Origin: Nanobdellati archaeon | GTDB lineage: Archaea > EX4484-52 > JAADEF01 | Direction: 5' to 3' | Length of the DNA: 5,257 bases | NCBI GenBank assembly: GCA_026997215.1 | Contig: JALWJP010000066.1 | Coordinates: forward strand, 1 to 5,257 | Part shown: positions 5,182 to 5,257 of the stretch, in pieces | How positions within the stretch are numbered: position 1 is the stretch's first letter | How the letters are laid out: each line of letters opens with the position of its first letter | The notes under the pieces: model-generated | Seen by the model: the letters and a program-made list of their open reading frames with translations, nothing else | Told to the model about the DNA's origin: nothing | The model's database searches: none | Position numbers and translations under genes: made by a program

Positions 5182-5257
5182 ATTTATCCCTCAATCTTCT
5201 ATAAAATTTTAATGTTTCTTTTTCGTATTTATCAAATTCCCATTTATTCAAATGTAT
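5168..5257 (-). CDS. C-terminal end of an unidentified protein, truncated by window edge
   Basis: On minus, the frame running in from 5257 is open for 29 codons and ends in TAA at 5170-5168; the other two minus frames meet stops within a few codons of the edge. The visible tail is charged and helical, with KWEFDKYEK and FYRRLRDKYGRI, and looks like real protein sequence in composition. It overlaps the start of the radical SAM gene by 14 bases and contains that gene's Shine-Dalgarno, so the two are probably cotranscribed. Too little is visible to assign a family. Confidence 0.55.
   Translation of the reverse strand: MHLNKWEFDKYEKETLKFYRRLRDKYGRI
5188..5192 (-). promoter_or_regulatory. Shine-Dalgarno of radical SAM gene, inside upstream coding region
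   Basis: On minus it reads GAGGG, six bases from the ATG at 5181. It decides the start codon and lies within the last codons of the upstream partial gene, as in translationally coupled archaeal operons. Confidence 0.7.

Overview
The window is AT-rich archaeal chromosome. The evidence is a clamp-loader large subunit (RfcL), an archaeal fibrillarin, a UPF0147 protein, a COG2108-type radical SAM protein, a tRNA-Gly without an encoded CCA end, TATA-type promoters about 25-28 bases ahead of start codons that lack ribosome binding sites, and Shine-Dalgarno sequences matching the usual archaeal anti-SD. The modular repeat surface protein and the unusually short RfcL would fit a small-genome DPANN-type lineage. 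That placement is inference; no marker here fixes the phylum.

Layout. Bases 1-829 (+) hold the 3' part of a repeat-rich, secreted or surface-type protein whose start lies outside the window. It converges on tRNA-Gly(GCC) at 867-937 (-). A ROK-family sugar kinase (994-1824, +) diverges from the tRNA, and one symmetric TATA-like element between them could serve both. The kinase converges on an RfcL gene (1847-2980, -). RfcL lies 33 bases downstream of a UPF0147 gene (3014-3286, -) but appears to have its own leaderless promoter. Fibrillarin (3364-4038, +) diverges from UPF0147 across 77 bases. Its stop overlaps the stop of the convergent radical SAM gene (4033-5181, -) by 6 bases. The radical SAM start overlaps by 14 bases the tail of a further minus-strand gene cut off by the window end (5168-5257).

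Function. Most of the window is information-processing housekeeping: DNA replication (RfcL), box C/D-guided RNA 2'-O-methylation (fibrillarin) and glycine decoding. A sugar kinase, two genes of unknown biochemical role (UPF0147 and the radical SAM protein) and an accessory-type surface protein accompany it. The genes alternate in orientation and are packed tightly, with no gene-free stretch over about 80 bases. Translation signals divide in two. The kinase, RfcL and fibrillarin look leaderless, while UPF0147 and the radical SAM gene have clear Shine-Dalgarno sequences.

I found no CRISPR array, insertion sequence, integrase or defence system, and no convincing new multi-gene system. The most worthwhile oddities are the RfcL lacking its usual C-terminal tail and PCNA-binding box, the symmetric TATA elements between divergent genes, and an almost identical repeat in the surface protein that differs only at silent sites.
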